The translations under genes were made by a program, and so were the position numbers. The notes below the pieces were generated by a model, which made no database searches, had not been told where the DNA came from, and saw only the letters and a list, made by a program, of their open reading frames with translations. DNA of 24,928 nt from a bacterium (GTDB lineage: Bacteria; Thermosulfidibacterota; Thermosulfidibacteria; Thermosulfidibacterales; JALWSI01): NCBI GenBank assembly GCA_027080315.1, contig JALWSI010000083.1:1-24928 (forward strand), in the 5' to 3' direction. Within the stretch, counting starts at the first letter, position 1; each line of letters starts with the position of its first letter. Positions 7,734-14,918 of this stretch are shown here, piece after piece.

Positions 7734-8928
7734 GAATAACGCATGGTGGGTTGAGCAGACAGAGAGGTGCGTGGCTGCTACCTACAACCGCTATCCCATA
7801 GCCTTGGTGAAGGGAGAGGGATGCAGGGTTTGGGATGCCGATGGTAAAGAGTACATTGATTGTGCTGCAGGAATAGCCGTATGCTCATTGGGTCATGCCT
7901 ATCCTCCTCTGGTTGAGGCCCTGAGCAATCAGGCCTCAAGGCTGCTACACGTATCAAACCTTTACCACATTCCGGAACAATCTAAGCTGGCCTGCCTGCT
8001 GGTAGAGCACTCCTTTGCTGATCGGGTCTTCTTCTGTAACTCAGGTGCAGAGGCCAATGAGGGTGCCATAAAGCTGGTCAGGCGCTATCATCTTGAGAAG
8101 GGTAACCCTGAGCGCTTCCAGATCATCACCATGGAGCAGTCTTTCCACGGCAGAACCTGGGCCACAATAGCCGCCACGGCTCAAGAGAAGGTTAAGAAGG
8201 GTTTTGAACCTTTACCTGGGGGATTTCTTCATGTCCCCTTTGGGGATGTTGAGGCCTTGAAGAGGGCTATGGGGCCTCAGACCGCTGCGGTCATGATTGA
8301 GCCCATTCAGGGAGAAGGCGGGGTAGTTCTTCCCCCCGAGAGCTATTTGAAGGAGGTTGAGGATCTATGCCGCCGAGAGGGTGTGCTGCTGGTTCTTGAC
8401 GAGGTTCAGACGGGTATGGGCAGAACAGGTGCCCTCTTCGCCTACCAGCATGAAGGGATTGTGCCCCATGTTCTCACCCTTGCCAAAGGACTGGGGGGAG
8501 GCGTGCCCATAGGGGCGGTTCTATTCTCAGAGGAGGTGGCTTGTGGTCTTCCTGCAGGCAGCCATGCTTCTACTTTTGGGGGCAACTACCTTGCCTGCGC
8601 CGCCGGAATGGTGGTGGTTGAGACCTTGCTCTCTCCCGGTTTCCTTGAAGGGGTGAATAGCAAAGGCCAGTTGCTTATCAAACTCCTCAAGAAAGTAGCA
8701 GAGAACATCGGCCTCATTTCAGAGGTGAGGGGAAGGGGATTGATGGTTGGGGTGGAGTTCCAAGAAGACCTTTCTCCCCAGGTGGTTGCTGCATTGATGG
8801 ACGAAGGGGTGCTAACGGTGCCAGCAGGAAGCAGGGTTGTAAGGTTTCTGCCTCCCTTGGTGATCTCAGAAGATGAGCTTCAGGAGGCGGTTAAACGGTT
8901 TGAGAAAGCCGTTAAGAGACTGGGGTAG
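7726..8928 (+). CDS. argD: Acetylornithine (class III) aminotransferase
   Basis: This PLP enzyme converts N-acetylglutamate semialdehyde and glutamate to N-acetylornithine in arginine synthesis; many homologues also act on succinyldiaminopimelate in lysine synthesis. The 400-residue length is normal. Recognised elements are [15 protein letters not shown] (cofactor phosphate binding), [39 protein letters not shown] with the Asp that contacts the PLP ring nitrogen, and the Schiff-base Lys254 in TLAKGLGGG. The ATG lies inside the end of ccsA (8-nt overlap), so argD is probably translated from the resB-ccsA message. Ornithine or GABA aminotransferase activity cannot be ruled out, but the sequence looks most like ArgD. 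Confidence 0.9.
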   Translation: MPENNAWWVEQTERCVAATYNRYPIALVKGEGCRVWDADGKEYIDCAAGIAVCSLGHAYPPLVEALSNQASRLLHVSNLYHIPEQSKLACLLVEHSFADRVFFCNSGAEANEGAIKLVRRYHLEKGNPERFQIITMEQSFHGRTWATIAATAQEKVKKGFEPLPGGFLHVPFGDVEALKRAMGPQTAAVMIEPIQGEGGVVLPPESYLKEVEDLCRREGVLLVLDEVQTGMGRTGALFAYQHEGIVPHVLTLAKGLGGGVPIGAVLFSEEVACGLPAGSHASTFGGNYLACAAGMVVVETLLSPGFLEGVNSKGQLLIKLLKKVAENIGLISEVRGRGLMVGVEFQEDLSPQVVAALMDEGVLTVPAGSRVVRFLPPLVISEDELQEAVKRFEKAVKRLG

Positions 8929-8942
8929 AAGATAATAAACTT

Positions 8943-8978
8943 ATTGAGCAATCCCCTTTCTCAATCTCCCTTGAGAAA
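8943..8978. promoter_or_regulatory. Three alternating TTGAG half-sites forming overlapping palindromes (candidate operator)
   Basis: ATTGAG (8943-8948) is followed by its complement CTCAAT (8960-8965). TTTCTCAA (8957-8964) then pairs perfectly with TTGAGAAA (8971-8978) across a 6-nt gap. The second palindrome overlaps the proposed -35 of the sensor-kinase gene. The stem is AT-rich and no T-run follows it directly, so an operator fits better than an intrinsic terminator for argD, although a weak terminator is possible. Confidence 0.4.
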
Positions 8979-9000
8979 ATAGGCCCTTTTGTAGTAGAAA
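8971..9000 (+). promoter_or_regulatory. Candidate promoter for the hybrid sensor kinase
   Basis: TTGAGA (8971-8976) and TAGAAA (8995-9000) are separated by 18 nt. Transcription would start near 9007, leaving a short leader with AAGGGGGG (9011-9018) before the ATG at 9031. Half of the palindrome at 8957-8978 coincides with the -35. Confidence 0.35.
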
Positions 9001-9030
9001 GGAGAGGCTTAAGGGGGGCTGAGAAACGGG

Positions 9031-11988
9031 ATGGATGGTTTGCTCAGAGGCACTGTGAGATGGCTGGTAGGGGCGCTTCTGTTTATTTTTGTGGCTAACG
9101 CCTGCTTTGCAGCCTCGGTGAGCATCTGTGTACTTGCCAAACGAGGTAAAGAAAAATGCCTGAAAAAATGGGGGGCCACAGCAGACTATCTCAGCAATAA
9201 GATACCAACCCATAAGTTCCGCATTGTTCCTTTGGATTTTCAAGAGCTGATTCCCTCCGTTGAGGAGAAGGAGTGCGACTTTGTGTTGTCCAATCCTGCC
9301 TTCTACGTGGAGCTTGAGAGCAGGTTTGGAGTGAGCCGCATTGCTACCCTTGAGAACCTGCGCATGGGGAAAGGATATGTGCGGTTTGGAGGAGTGATCT
9401 TCTGTCGTTCTGATCGTAAAGACATAAGAAACTTGGAAGACCTTGAGGGTAAGAGCTTCGCCGCACCGAGTTCCCAGGCCTTTGCTGCTTGGATTGCTGT
9501 TTTGAGAGAGATGAAGGGTGCGGGGATTGATCCCTACCGTGAGTTTAAGAGCCTGCGGTTTCTCGGCACCCACGATGCAGTGGTCTATGCGGTTAGGGAT
9601 GGAAAGGTGGATGCCGGCTCTGTGAGAACGGATACCCTTGAGAGGATGGCCATGGAGGGGAAGATAAGGCTGGCGGATTTTCACATCATTGCTGAGAAAG
9701 AGATGACCGACGATTTCCCCTTTGTGCACAGCACGAGGCTCTATCCTGAGTGGCCCTTTGCAAAGGCTAAACACACCTCTCGGGATCTTGCTGAGAAGGT
9801 GTTAGATGCCCTTTTGACCATGCCTGCTGACTCCGCTGCAGCAAGGGCAGCCCTGTGTGAAGGATGGACCATACCCCTGAACTACCAGCCAGTTCACCAG
9901 TGTTTGAAAGAGCTTAGGCTTGGTCCGTACCGGGACTACGGCAAGGTCACCTTCTCGAGCTTTCTAAGGCAGTACTGGCCTGTTGTCCTTCTTGTACTGC
10001 TTCTTATGATCACCATGGGCATATTTCTTGCCATCTACCTAAGAATCGCCCTCAAGTTGAGAAGAGAGGTTGAAGAGAGAGCTCGGGCAGAGGATGCTTT
10101 GAGAAGAAGCGAGGAGTTCTTGGAGCATATCTTCAATGCCATTCAGGACGGAATAAGCGTTCTGGATACCGATCTGAACATAGTGATGGTGAACTGGGCC
10201 ATGGAGAAGTGGTATGGTGGTGAGCCCCTTGTGGGCAGGAAATGCTACGAGGCTTACCACAACAGAACCACCCCCTGCGAGAGTTGTCCTACCCGAAGGG
10301 CCATTGAGTTAAAAAGGGTTGAGAGAGAGGTTGTTCCTGGTAAGAGCGGCTCCTCTGCTATCCTGCTTGAAGTTTACAGCTTTCCCATACTTGACGAGTT
10401 GGGAGAGGTTACTGGTGTGGTTGAGTATGTGAGGGACATCACCAAAACCAAAGAGGTAGAGGAGAAGCTGAGAAAAGCCGCAGAAGAGTGGATGACCACC
10501 TTCAATGCCACTGAAGATGCCATTTGGGTGCTTGACGAGAATCAGACCATTGTTCGTTGCAACAGAAAGGCCAGAGAGATGTTCCAGAAGCCTGGCCATA
10601 AGCTCGTTGGACGCAAATGCTGGACTGTGGTTCATGGAACAGAAACCCCGCCTCCTGAGTGTCCATTCCTATCTTGTAAACGTAGCGGAAAGAGGGAGAG
10701 TATGGGCTTTGAGCTTGGGGGCAGGTCTTTTAGAATAAGCTCCGATCCCATATTTGATAAAAATGGAGAGCTTGTTGGTGCGGTTCATAGCGTTACCGAC
10801 GTGTCTGAACTCAAAAGGGCCAAAGAGGAGAGCGATCGCCTCATGTCCCAACTGGTACAGATCCAGAAGATAGAGACTGTGGGTAGGCTTGCAGGGGGAG
10901 TGGCCCACGACTTCAACAACATGCTGAGCGCTGTTCTGGGGTACTCGGATCTGATTATGGAGAGCCTTGATTCACCAGATTCGGTTAGAACCTATACGGA
11001 AGAGATCCAGAAGGCAGCTTCTCGTTCTGCAGACATCGTTAGGCAGCTCCTTGCCTTTGCCCGGAAGCAGATGATCAACCCCAAGGTTCTTGATCTGAAC
11101 GAGGTAATTGAAGGGATGCTCAAGATGCTGCGAAGGCTTCTTGGTGAGAACATCAGGGTTGAGTGGTTGCCTGCTACACATCTCTGGAAGGTGAGGATGG
11201 ATCCCTCTCAAATAGATCAGATAGTTGTTAACCTCTGCGTGAATGCCAGAGATGCTATTGAGAATACCGGCACAATAACCATTGGGACCCAGAATGCGGT
11301 GATTGATGAAGAGTACACAGCCACCCATCTTTACGCCACTCCCGGGGAGTACGTTGTGATCTCTGTTAGTGACGATGGCTGTGGGATGGATAAGGAGGTG
11401 TTGGAGAAGATATTTGAGCCCTTTTTCACCACAAAAGAGGCGGGTAAAGGTACCGGTATGGGTTTGGCAACGGTGTACGGAATAGTGAAGCAGAATGGGG
11501 GCCACATAAGCGTTTACAGCGAGGTTGGTAAGGGAAGCACCTTCAGGATCTACCTTCCCCGTTACGCAGGTGATGAGGAGGCCGAAGAAGGTGATGGCGG
11601 GGATGTTATACCGTCTGGCACTGAGACGGTGCTTGTGGTGGAGGATGAGGAGTCAATCCTTGAGGTGGTGAAGAGGATCCTCTCTTCTCTCGGTTATACT
11701 GTGCTTGCTACCAACGATGCCCAAAAGGCGCTGAGGCTGGCAAAGGAACATGCTCACGAGATCTCACTTCTCATAACCGATGTGGTTATGCCAAACATGA
11801 GTGGAAAGGCCTTGGCGGAGGAGGTTATGAAATGGTCTCCTCAGGCAAAGTGCATCTACATGTCTGGTTACACGCAGGATGTTCTGAGCAGACAGGACTT
11901 TGTTGAGGAGGGAGTTCATTTTTTACAGAAACCTTTCTCAAAGGTGGATCTTGCTGTTAAGGTGAGGGAGGTGCTTGACGGCAATTAG
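9031..11988 (+). CDS. Hybrid sensor histidine kinase: PhnD-like periplasmic sensor, two PAS, HisKA, HATPase, receiver
   Basis: A 985-residue membrane kinase. Residues 1-28 are a signal peptide or first membrane anchor. About 30-285 form a PhnD-like periplasmic binding domain (CDFVLSNPAFYVELE, APSSQAFAAW, DGKVDAGSVRTD), the type also found in the tetrathionate sensor TtrS. A membrane helix lies near 310-335. Two PAS domains follow (about 360-465 and 480-590), each with a cysteine-rich loop: Cys405, Cys416, Cys419 in the first, and Cys530, Cys544, Cys549 in the second. HisKA has phospho-accepting His626 in GGVAHDFNNML. The ATPase domain shows NLCVNARDAI, DDGCGM and GTGMGLATVYG. The C-terminal receiver has phospho-accepting Asp917 (LLITDVVMPNMSG). 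No output domain or adjacent partner regulator is seen. The ligand is unknown; an anion or redox cue is a guess. Confidence 0.92.
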   Translation: MDGLLRGTVRWLVGALLFIFVANACFAASVSICVLAKRGKEKCLKKWGATADYLSNKIPTHKFRIVPLDFQELIPSVEEKECDFVLSNPAFYVELESRFGVSRIATLENLRMGKGYVRFGGVIFCRSDRKDIRNLEDLEGKSFAAPSSQAFAAWIAVLREMKGAGIDPYREFKSLRFLGTHDAVVYAVRDGKVDAGSVRTDTLERMAMEGKIRLADFHIIAEKEMTDDFPFVHSTRLYPEWPFAKAKHTSRDLAEKVLDALLTMPADSAAARAALCEGWTIPLNYQPVHQCLKELRLGPYRDYGKVTFSSFLRQYWPVVLLVLLLMITMGIFLAIYLRIALKLRREVEERARAEDALRRSEEFLEHIFNAIQDGISVLDTDLNIVMVNWAMEKWYGGEPLVGRKCYEAYHNRTTPCESCPTRRAIELKRVEREVVPGKSGSSAILLEVYSFPILDELGEVTGVVEYVRDITKTKEVEEKLRKAAEEWMTTFNATEDAIWVLDENQTIVRCNRKAREMFQKPGHKLVGRKCWTVVHGTETPPPECPFLSCKRSGKRESMGFELGGRSFRISSDPIFDKNGELVGAVHSVTDVSELKRAKEESDRLMSQLVQIQKIETVGRLAGGVAHDFNNMLSAVLGYSDLIMESLDSPDSVRTYTEEIQKAASRSADIVRQLLAFARKQMINPKVLDLNEVIEGMLKMLRRLLGENIRVEWLPATHLWKVRMDPSQIDQIVVNLCVNARDAIENTGTITIGTQNAVIDEEYTATHLYATPGEYVVISVSDDGCGMDKEVLEKIFEPFFTTKEAGKGTGMGLATVYGIVKQNGGHISVYSEVGKGSTFRIYLPRYAGDEEAEEGDGGDVIPSGTETVLVVEDEESILEVVKRILSSLGYTVLATNDAQKALRLAKEHAHEISLLITDVVMPNMSGKALAEEVMKWSPQAKCIYMSGYTQDVLSRQDFVEEGVHFLQKPFSKVDLAVKVREVLDGN

Positions 11989-11990
11989 GA

Positions 11991-12476
11991 TCAGTTTTCT
12001 GCTCCTTCTTTGCAGGGCGGAGGTTCCCCAGTCTCAGCGTATCTTTTAAAGTAGGTTAGCCACTTGGGATCCTGACCCAGAGTGGGGAAGTTATCAACAA
12101 ACTCAACAAATTTAACCAACCTCTCCAAGGTTAATGGGCTTATGTAGTGTTCAATCTTGCATGCGTCCTCTTCGGCAAGGCTGGGATCAAGCCCCAATAT
12201 CTTATTGAGAAAACGGGAGAGTACCTGATGACGGTGGTATATCTCCTTGGCCACCTGCTGCCCTTTTTCTGTAAGCTCTACGTAGCCGTAGTGCTCATGG
12301 TTCACCAACCCCTTTTCTGCCAAGCCTTTAATGGCAACAACCACGCTGGGTTTCTTCACTCCAAGGTGATGGGCGACCTCTTTCACCCTGGTTTTCCCCT
12401 TCTCCTGTGAGAGGATGAATATGGCTTCAAGGTAGTCCTGTGCGCTGTGGCTAAGGTTCTCCATCTTATTCCCCAT
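11991..12476 (-). CDS. DtxR/MntR-family metal-dependent transcriptional regulator
   Basis: A 161-residue repressor-type protein. An N-terminal winged helix (about 10-72, including LGVKKPSVVVAIKGL as the recognition region) is followed by a dimerisation and metal-binding domain (about 73-145). The candidate metal ligands are Asp14, Glu17, His83, Cys106, Glu109 and His110 (EDACKIEH). The first two resemble MntR (Mn), while the cysteine matches DtxR/IdeR (Fe), so the metal cannot be named. No C-terminal SH3-like domain is present. The start is the ATG at 12476, which shares a base with the thiolase stop (TGATG) and has GGAGG 5 nt upstream. An in-frame TTG at 12488 lies on the ribosome site itself and is unlikely. 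It ends 2 nt from the convergent kinase gene. Confidence 0.9.
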   Translation of the reverse strand: MGNKMENLSHSAQDYLEAIFILSQEKGKTRVKEVAHHLGVKKPSVVVAIKGLAEKGLVNHEHYGYVELTEKGQQVAKEIYHRHQVLSRFLNKILGLDPSLAEEDACKIEHYISPLTLERLVKFVEFVDNFPTLGQDPKWLTYFKRYAETGEPPPCKEGAEN

Positions 12477-13996
12477 CAGGTCCTCCAACGGGATAGCAGG
12501 CCTTTCACTTTGGCGTTGAGATTTTCTTTTCTCTTCTCAATCTTGTAAAGCAGCCTCTCTACGGGATGTGCCTTCATGAAGACGTATCGGTTCTCTTCCT
12601 TCTCCAAGAAAACCTTCTCCCCTACCTTAAAATGGGCCCCGGTGGGGGCTCGGGCCAGCACCCTGTGTCCTTCTGAGGTTGAGATGAGTCCCAGCACCAG
12701 TGGAGATGGAAACCCCTCTGGGGGCACAGAGAGCACCGTGCATGCGTCCACCACTCCCTCTCTCCCCTTTATCTCCTCTGGATCCTTTGGATCTCGGTTG
12801 ATCTCAATCCTTCTTTCGTAGGTGGGCGCCCACCCAAAGCCATGAGGGGGAGTCTGGGCATCCTCAAATATGGCTATCACGTTGTTGTTGGCAAGACCGC
12901 CAATACTGTGAAGCATACCTATGGAGGCTTCTTTAACCTGGCGCTCAGGAGCCACCTTTCCTCGGATTTGCCACACTATCTCAACGGCTTGAGCAAGACC
13001 AGACCCCCCAACTGGATGTCCACGAGACTTGAGACCGCCGCTAATGTTGATGGGGATTCTTCCCTCAAGTTCCGTCTCTCCCCTCTCTACGCTCTTCCAG
13101 CCCTTTCTCTCTTCAAGCAGTCCTAAGTCTTCTGCCCCTATCACCTCAAAACAAGTGAAGGCGTCGTGAACCTCCGCAAACCTGATGTCAGATGGATCCC
13201 TGTTTGCCATGGCGTAGGCCTTCTTGGCTGCTACCCTTGCAGCGGCGAAAGAGTTGAGATTGACCCTGTGGCGTACCGCCAGAGTATCTGTGCCATGACC
13301 AATGCCTGTAAGTTTGACGTTTTTGGTCTCACTGGTGAGTATCATGGCGGCGGCCCCGTCTGTTATGGGACTGCAGTCGTATAATCGCAGAGGAAATGAG
13401 ACCTGTCTGCTGTTAAAGTACTGCTCTTCTGTTATCTCCTTCTGAAACTGAGCGTAAGGGTTTCTGGCCCCGTAACGGTGGTTCTTCACCGCTATTTTGC
13501 ACAAGACCGACTCTAACCTTTTGATGGAGATGTGGGCCTCGTGGGCATAGGCCTGGGTTACCATTGCCGCTAAAGCCACCATTGAGGCCCCTGCATTGCG
13601 CTCATAGGGCTCAATCACCTCTGCCAGTATCTTGGTGACAAGAGGGGTGGGAAGATGGGTCATCTTCTCTCCAGCCACTGCCAGCACCCTTTTGAACCCT
13701 CCACTGGCCACTGCCCAGTGGGCGACCTCAAGGACGCTGCCCCCTGACGATGAGGCGGTCTCTACCCTTAAAGAGGGCACCCCTGAGAGCCCGAGGTTGT
13801 TCACAACCGCCGCCGAGATGTTGCCCTGGCCACAGAACTCTTCGGGGTTCATGGCCCCTACCACAACGCAGTCAACCTCCAAGCCCCCGTCGTCCTCAAT
13901 GGTCCTCTTTGCGGCCTCTATGAGCAGGGAGACCAGGGAGACTTCAGGGTGTCTCCCAAAGGGCACCATCCCCACTCCCCCTACAAAGACTTCCAT
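12476..13996 (-). CDS. Thiolase-family protein fused to a DUF35-like OB domain, with Ser at the nucleophile position
   Basis: A 506-residue protein. Residues 1 to about 385 follow the SCP-x/archaeal thiolase pattern: GVGMVPFG at the start, LYDCSPITDGAAAMIL, EVHDAFTCFEVIGAE, then ISGGLKSRGHPVGGSGLAQ with the catalytic His and SIGMLHSIGGLANNN near the end. At the position of the usual acyl-accepting Cys (family pattern ENACASG) the sequence is ETASSSGGS, which places Ser82 there. The last ~120 residues (FPSPLVLGLISTSEGHRVLARAPT and on) resemble the OB fold of DUF35, which is often a separate subunit beside such thiolases; its zinc ribbon is not seen. The substrate is unknown; acyl-CoA condensation or cleavage is the family role. 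The gene follows recR by 4 nt and precedes the DtxR-type regulator. Confidence 0.82.
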   Translation of the reverse strand: MEVFVGGVGMVPFGRHPEVSLVSLLIEAAKRTIEDDGGLEVDCVVVGAMNPEEFCGQGNISAAVVNNLGLSGVPSLRVETASSSGGSVLEVAHWAVASGGFKRVLAVAGEKMTHLPTPLVTKILAEVIEPYERNAGASMVALAAMVTQAYAHEAHISIKRLESVLCKIAVKNHRYGARNPYAQFQKEITEEQYFNSRQVSFPLRLYDCSPITDGAAAMILTSETKNVKLTGIGHGTDTLAVRHRVNLNSFAAARVAAKKAYAMANRDPSDIRFAEVHDAFTCFEVIGAEDLGLLEERKGWKSVERGETELEGRIPINISGGLKSRGHPVGGSGLAQAVEIVWQIRGKVAPERQVKEASIGMLHSIGGLANNNVIAIFEDAQTPPHGFGWAPTYERRIEINRDPKDPEEIKGREGVVDACTVLSVPPEGFPSPLVLGLISTSEGHRVLARAPTGAHFKVGEKVFLEKEENRYVFMKAHPVERLLYKIEKRKENLNAKVKGLLSRWRT

Positions 13997-14000
13997 AGGT

Positions 14001-14588
14001 TCACTTCTCCTGCAGTGCGTACCTGATGGTTAACGGATCCATCTGTTGAACCTTACCTCCAATGGGAACTCCTCTCCCCATACGACGAACGGGAACCAGG
14101 TCTTGCAGTAGCTCGATGAGATATTGGGCTGTTGCCTCTCCCTCTGTGGTTGCCCCTGTGGCGATCACCACCTCCTCTATTCCTTCTCTCTCAATACGAG
14201 AGGGGAGCTCATGGGCTGTGAGCTGGTCAGGGTGTATCCTCTCCATGGGAGAGATGGCCCCTCCCAGAACGTGGTATCGGTATCGGCCGGGAAGAGCCTC
14301 TTCAACGGTGAGAAGGTCAAATATCTCTTCCACCACACAGATCACAGGGGGACGTTCTTCCTGACACACCCAGCACAGCTCTTTTACCTCTGAGAGGTTG
14401 TGGCATCTGGGGCAGGTGCCTAGGTGGTCCCCGATCTCAAGAAGGCTTTTTGTGAAGCTTCTCACTCCCTTCGGGCCCATCATGGCGAGAAAGATGGCGG
14501 ATCTCACCGCCCCTTGCTCGCTCAATGGGGGTAGCTTTCGCAGCTGGCGCACCGCCTTCTTGAAACGGGGATAGGGGGGAAGAACCAT
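14001..14588 (-). CDS. recR: Recombination protein RecR, with a diverged N-terminal HhH
   Basis: RecR works with RecO (and RecF) to load RecA on gapped DNA. The 195-residue length is normal. The Cys4 zinc finger (CPRCHNLSEVKELCWVC) lies at about residues 59-75. The Toprim domain follows (ICVVEEIFDLL, then VIATGATTEGEATAQYL). The C-terminal GRGVPIGGKVQQMDPLTI matches the Walker-B-like end of RecR. The usual N-terminal helix-hairpin-helix, LPGVGPKSAQR in E. coli, is LPPLSEQGAVR here, so the glycine-lysine turn is missing. The position directly after ybaB and dnaX is the classic arrangement and supports the call. The ATG at 14588 starts 3 nt after the ybaB stop. Confidence 0.9.
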   Translation of the reverse strand: MVLPPYPRFKKAVRQLRKLPPLSEQGAVRSAIFLAMMGPKGVRSFTKSLLEIGDHLGTCPRCHNLSEVKELCWVCQEERPPVICVVEEIFDLLTVEEALPGRYRYHVLGGAISPMERIHPDQLTAHELPSRIEREGIEEVVIATGATTEGEATAQYLIELLQDLVPVRRMGRGVPIGGKVQQMDPLTIRYALQEK

Positions 14589-14591
14589 GGC

Positions 14592-14915
14592 TCACATCAT
14601 GTTCATGAAGTCGCCTATGGGAAGCCCCATCTCGGCCCCCAGTTTGCTCATCTCTTGGTTCATCATCTCTTTTGACCTTCTCAGGGCATCGTTCACAGCG
14701 GCTGCTGTTAGGTCTGCAATCATCTCGGGATCCATCTCGTTGAATATCCCCTCTTCGTAGCGAATGGCGACGATCTCCTGGTTGCCGTTGGCAATGGCCT
14801 TCACCATGCCTCCTCCTGAAGAGCCTTCAACCTCTTTGGTTGCAAGCTCAGCCTTCATCTGTGAGATCCGCTCTTGCAACTGTCTAACCTGCTTCATGAT
14901 CATGGCAAGGTTCAT
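14592..14915 (-). CDS. ybaB: YbaB/EbfC nucleoid-associated protein
   Basis: A small DNA-binding protein of 107 residues that forms dimers and binds DNA with little sequence preference. Family features are the Met-rich helical start (MIMKQVRQLQERISQMKAEL), the strand GGGMVKAIANGNQEIVAIRY, and the helix MIADLTAAAVNDALRRSKEM. The start has AAGGAG just upstream, overlapping the dnaX stop region, and the gap to dnaX is 3 nt. dnaX-ybaB-recR is a conserved operon in many bacteria. Confidence 0.95.
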   Translation of the reverse strand: MNLAMIMKQVRQLQERISQMKAELATKEVEGSSGGGMVKAIANGNQEIVAIRYEEGIFNEMDPEMIADLTAAAVNDALRRSKEMMNQEMSKLGAEMGLPIGDFMNMM

Positions 14916-14918
14916 CTT

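Noticed and set aside
8957-8978. Intrinsic terminator of argD
   Set aside because: The stem is AT-rich and lacks an immediate T-run; the overlap with a -35 element fits an operator better.
8941-9774. 277-codon open frame on the minus strand
   Set aside because: Antisense to the sensor kinase start, with low-complexity composition and no family features.
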